Below are positions 15,403 to 18,295 of a DNA stretch of 18,295 nt, one piece after another. The notes below the pieces were generated by a model that ran no database searches, had not been told where the DNA came from, and saw nothing but the letters and a program-made list of their open reading frames with translations. The stretch covers positions 1 through 18,295 of the forward strand of contig CAMLFK010000080.1 of the NCBI GenBank assembly GCA_946479255.1, in the 5' to 3' direction. Position 1 is the stretch's first letter. Each line of letters begins with the position of its first letter. The translations under genes were made by a program, and so were the position numbers. The DNA is from an uncultured Oxalobacteraceae bacterium. GTDB taxonomy: Bacteria > Pseudomonadota > Gammaproteobacteria > Burkholderiales > Burkholderiaceae.

Positions 15403-17340
15403 ATGACAAGATTTAACGACAGTCGGTCAAGGAATATGGCCGGCAGCGTGCTCGCTTGCGCGGCAGCTGCAATGATTGCCGGTTGTGGAGGGGGCGGGAG
15501 TAGTCCGGCCGCCGCCGTCATCCCGGCGCCAGCGCCGGCGCCGGTAGTGACCACGCTGTCGGGCACCGTCGCCGTGGGCGCACCCATGCTGCACGCGGTG
15601 GTCACAGTCAAGGATGCCGCCGGTGTGACGCGTAGCACCAACGCCTCAGCTGATGGCGCCTACAGCGGCCTCTCCATCGCCGGATTGACCGCGCCGTTCA
15701 GGCTCGAAGCCTGCGGCTTGATGGACGGTAGCACTTCGTGCTTCTACGGCGCGGTGGCGCAAGGCGGCACCGCGAATGTCACGCCGCTGACTCATGCCGT
15801 CGTCGCGCTTGCGCTCAACGCCGAACCGGCTTCCATGTTCGCGGCAACGGGAGGCTCCGATGCGCCTGCCGCAGCCGCCATGACCGCCCAGCAGGACAAG
15901 CTCAAGACCGTGCTGGCGGATGTGCTCGCCAAGGCAGGGTTGGGCAGCATCGATTTCACCACCACCGCTTTCAAGGCCGACCGCACTGGCATGGACAAAG
16001 TGCTCGACTTGGTGCATATCAGCACAGGTTCCGATACCGCCGGCAATACCACCTTCGTGCAGATAGAAAGCCTGGGCGGCGCGGGTAGTGTCTATCTGGA
16101 CAAAAGTGCTGCCGCGCCCAAACTGGCCGTGGGCGTGTCCGCCGATGTCGACATGCGCGGCATCTCCAAGGTCTTCGAGGGCTTGTCGTCAGCCTTGTCC
16201 GCTGCCGACAAGAGTAGCTGTGTCACGCGCATGGCAGCGGCCGATATCCTTGACCCTGCCTTTGCGCTGGAGCTTGATGAAGGCAGCGAAGCCACGGCGG
16301 CTACGTTCCCCGCCATGCTGTGCGAGCTGGCAAGCCAGAACGGCATGCTGGGTGCGACGGTGCCCAATCCTAAGCTGCACGACTGTGACACCAGCAGCGT
16401 GCCCGGGACCACCACCTGCGATGCCGGCTTTTCCATTGTTAAAGACGCGAAGTCCTTCGACGCCGATTCGATCGCGCTGGTGTTGCGCCCCGGCGCATCC
16501 TGGCGTCTGGTAGGGCGCAACTCGCCTTACGATATCCACGTCGGCGCGGCTATTCAGCGCGGTGTACGGGTCGACTTGCCCGGCAATACGCAGACGACTT
16601 ACAACCAGGCACTGACGTTTGACATCAGCGGACGTAGCGCCAGCGGCGCGACTGGCGTGCGCGCCGCCAAGGTGTACCAGCATAGTCTGGACGGCATCGG
16701 CTGGGATGCGACGCCAGTCGCGTCGCTGAATCTGACCGACGAATGTATTGCCGCAGTACGCCCTGGCACGCGGCCGCGCCTGGGCCTCGTCGGTGACCCG
16801 TGCGCCAGTACCTGGCGCATTCTCGGTAACAGCGGTTCAGGCGCCCAAGCCGGCAGCGCGGCCTTGGGCGACGCCTTGATCCAGAATTTTTATCGGCGCG
16901 GGCGCACCGTCAAGGTGGAGTTGTACTCGAACGTGGGCGCGACTGGCACGCCGGTCGTCGTCTATCGCCGCGTCAGCGGGATGCCTCCGCTGTCGGCTTC
17001 GCTGCCAGCTTACGCCTGGGTCGAAATGGACGCGGCAAGCAAGGCCGCGCTGGCCAGCTTTGACGGCTCGGCCGGCAGTTTCAACGTGGGCTGGGCGCGC
17101 AACACCGTGGTCGGCGTGCAGGGTCTGTCGTTCTGCCTGACGGGGTACTGCGAAGGCATTGCCGGGCGCGCCGGGGAAGCTGATGTACCGTTCGGGCACA
17201 CCAGCCAGGTCATCACGCTGAACACGCGGCCGGCCAATGCGGCGGCACATAAGATGGTGGCCATTTATGGACGCAATAGTGATCAGGTGAGCGTGCAGAC
17301 CAACTACCTCAGCTGCGGCGGCCGGCCGATGTGCGAATAG
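15403..17340 (+). CDS. Large secreted lipoprotein of unknown function, cysteine-rich
   Basis: A 645-aa protein that I do not recognise as a named family. The start at ATG 15403 is chosen because GGGGA at 15390-15394 is 8 nt upstream; ATG 15394 would add three residues and leave no spacing. A signal sequence ends in MIAGC (lipobox Cys28), followed by GGGGSS and a Pro/Ala linker (about 35-47), typical of surface or periplasmic lipoproteins. Residues about 48-105 look like a small beta-sandwich (LSGTVAVGAPMLHAVVTVKD), as in carboxypeptidase-regulatory or Ig-like domains. The rest is mixed, with no catalytic motif seen. Twelve cysteines lie outside the signal, several as close pairs (ACGLMDGSTSC, FCLTGYC, SCGGRPMC), an even number consistent with disulfides in the periplasm. 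It stands alone between rlmD and a convergent desaturase. Confidence 0.8.
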   Translation: MTRFNDSRSRNMAGSVLACAAAAMIAGCGGGGSSPAAAVIPAPAPAPVVTTLSGTVAVGAPMLHAVVTVKDAAGVTRSTNASADGAYSGLSIAGLTAPFRLEACGLMDGSTSCFYGAVAQGGTANVTPLTHAVVALALNAEPASMFAATGGSDAPAAAAMTAQQDKLKTVLADVLAKAGLGSIDFTTTAFKADRTGMDKVLDLVHISTGSDTAGNTTFVQIESLGGAGSVYLDKSAAAPKLAVGVSADVDMRGISKVFEGLSSALSAADKSSCVTRMAAADILDPAFALELDEGSEATAATFPAMLCELASQNGMLGATVPNPKLHDCDTSSVPGTTTCDAGFSIVKDAKSFDADSIALVLRPGASWRLVGRNSPYDIHVGAAIQRGVRVDLPGNTQTTYNQALTFDISGRSASGATGVRAAKVYQHSLDGIGWDATPVASLNLTDECIAAVRPGTRPRLGLVGDPCASTWRILGNSGSGAQAGSAALGDALIQNFYRRGRTVKVELYSNVGATGTPVVVYRRVSGMPPLSASLPAYAWVEMDAASKAALASFDGSAGSFNVGWARNTVVGVQGLSFCLTGYCEGIAGRAGEADVPFGHTSQVITLNTRPANAAAHKMVAIYGRNSDQVSVQTNYLSCGGRPMCE

Positions 17341-17367
17341 GGTAGTAGTGCGGGGTAGTGCGGCCAT

Positions 17368-17385
17368 TCCCGGTGCGAACCGGGA
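17368..17385 (+). terminator. Hairpin after the large lipoprotein gene
   Basis: TCCCGGT/ACCGGGA, a perfect 7-bp stem with a GCGA loop, starts 28 bp after the stop codon. No T-run follows, so it may be a 3'-end stabiliser rather than a true terminator. Confidence 0.4.
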
Positions 17386-17397
17386 CACGATGGACGG

Positions 17398-17440
17398 GCA
17401 GCGATGGCCCGCCTTCGGCGCGTTATCGCTGCTAACTTTT
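17398..17440 (+). terminator. Likely terminator between convergent lipoprotein and desaturase genes
   Basis: GCAGCGAT (17398-17405) and ATCGCTGC (17425-17432) form a perfect 8-bp stem around a 19-nt G/C-rich loop that can itself fold (CGCC-TTC-GGCG). It is followed by TAACTTTT. It could stop plus-strand transcripts and, less clearly, minus-strand ones. Confidence 0.5.
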
Positions 17441-18188
17441 AAACCCGGTTGATTTTCGCCGCGCCAAGCAAGGCCAAGCTACGAATCACCGCCCAGCCCG
17501 CATCGAACTCCCACCAGCGCGCCGACATTTTGGCCGAGGCGGGATTGGCGTGATGGTTGTTGTGCAGCTCGGCCCCGCCGAAGATGAGGCCGATTGGAAA
17601 GAAGTTGCGCGACGCATCCTTGGTGTCGGTATTCCGATAGCCGACGCAATGGAACAGGCCGTTGATGAAGCCCGAGGCCCACAGCGGCAGCAGCGACAGC
17701 TGGAACAGCCAGATCATCAGGCCGTGCGGAAGGCCGAATAGCGCCAGCTCCAGCGCCAGAAATACCAAAGCGCCGCGAAACCGGTGCCTGGTATAGAGAT
17801 GCTCGTCCATCCAGTCTTCCGTCATGCCCACGCCGTAGGTTTTGACGAGTTCTGCATCCCGCACCGCTTTACGATACAGCAAGGTGCCGCGGCTGAGGAT
17901 TGTCCACAGGCCGTGGATGACCGGGCTGTGCGGATCGTCCACCGTATCGCACTTGGCGTGGTGCTTGCGGTGCACCGCGACCCAGGTCCTGGCGGTCACG
18001 CCGTAGGTTGTCAGAAAAATCCACATGCGGAAAAACTGGCACAGCAGCGGATGGAAGGTGACGGCGCGGTGGGCACGCGAGCGATGCAGATAAAGCTCGC
18101 TCGCCGCGACCGTCAACACGTAGGAAGTGGCCATGACGGTAACGATGGCCTGGGAGCTTAAATCGAAAAAACCTGAAAACACGCGCAT
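17439..18188 (-). CDS. Membrane fatty-acid desaturase (acyl-CoA desaturase family)
   Basis: A 249-aa integral membrane di-iron enzyme. The three histidine boxes are intact: H35-x4-H40 (HRSRAH), H73-x2-HH (HRKHH, 73-77) and H209-x2-HH (HNNHH, 209-213), with an extra H180 in NGLFHCVGYRN. Hydrophobic stretches at about 12-32, 50-64 and 140-172 would cross or enter the inner membrane. The layout fits delta-9-type stearoyl/acyl desaturases that put a double bond in membrane fatty acids; it is shorter than eukaryotic enzymes and has no cytochrome b5 domain. The substrate (acyl-CoA or lipid-bound acyl) is not visible. ATG 18186-18188 directly abuts GGAG, which is too close. A GTG at 18180-18182 is spaced 6 nt from the same GGAG and could be the real start, removing two residues. 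No clear promoter is seen up to the right edge. Confidence 0.92.
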   Translation of the reverse strand: MRVFSGFFDLSSQAIVTVMATSYVLTVAASELYLHRSRAHRAVTFHPLLCQFFRMWIFLTTYGVTARTWVAVHRKHHAKCDTVDDPHSPVIHGLWTILSRGTLLYRKAVRDAELVKTYGVGMTEDWMDEHLYTRHRFRGALVFLALELALFGLPHGLMIWLFQLSLLPLWASGFINGLFHCVGYRNTDTKDASRNFFPIGLIFGGAELHNNHHANPASAKMSARWWEFDAGWAVIRSLALLGAAKINRV

Positions 18189-18295
18189 CTCCGGGGTGGG
18201 TTAAACAAGACAACGCAAGCTTACCGTTAATGCAATGTTCTTAAAGCAAGGAATAAAGCAACTTTTATGCGGCAGCTCGGACGGTAGCAAAAAAA

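Noticed and set aside
18220..18295. Promoter for the desaturase in the right-edge A/T-rich stretch
   Set aside because: Several TTGC and TTTAAG pieces occur, but none pair at 16-18 bp spacing, and the region runs off the window.

Overview
The window is a GC-rich, densely coded stretch of a proteobacterial chromosome. The order surE-pcm-nlpD-rpoS-rlmD, the ZapE and YoaA-type helicase sequences, and the shape of the accessory lipoproteins best fit a betaproteobacterium of the Oxalobacteraceae (Massilia/Duganella/Janthinobacterium-like). That placement is inferred from family recognition; no database search was possible. No rRNA, tRNA, CRISPR array, transposase or integrase was seen.

Layout from left to right: (1) the 3' end of zapE (cell-division ATPase), followed 21 bp later by an Ala/Glu/Lys-rich coiled-coil lipoprotein; (2) a convergent, minus-strand PP2C-type phosphatase that lacks one usual metal-ligand aspartate; (3) a plus-strand group made of a small DUF465 protein behind a structured leader, a YoaA/DinG-type Fe-S helicase and an exported DUF885 putative metallohydrolase, closed by a textbook intrinsic terminator at about 6677-6701; (4) a two-gene accessory cassette at 6843-9910, with a stand-alone TIR-domain protein and an 816-aa protein that joins a KGGVGR-type P-loop NTPase fold (with a destroyed P-loop) to seven kinesin-light-chain-like TPR units; (5) an intergenic patch with an 11-bp tandem repeat and a good sigma70-like promoter for surE; (6) the conserved stress-survival and maintenance block surE, pcm, nlpD, rpoS, rlmD; (7) a large orphan lipoprotein with 12 cysteines outside the signal peptide, preceded by an A/T-rich leader full of short palindromes; (8) a convergent minus-strand membrane fatty-acid desaturase.

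How the genes work together: surE (nucleotidase), pcm (repair of isoaspartyl proteins), nlpD (activator of septal amidases) and rpoS (stationary-phase sigma factor) form the familiar block, with an ATGA stop/start overlap between surE and pcm and only 24 bp between nlpD and rpoS. RlmD follows rpoS on the same strand.

The best candidate for an undescribed system is the TIR plus pseudo-NTPase-TPR pair. It is set off by a terminator on the left and tandem repeats plus a new promoter on the right. The two genes are tightly linked (9-nt gap, with the second gene's Shine-Dalgarno overlapping the first gene's stop). The TIR gene is visibly more A/T-rich in its second half than its neighbours. A role in signalling or phage defence is inference only.
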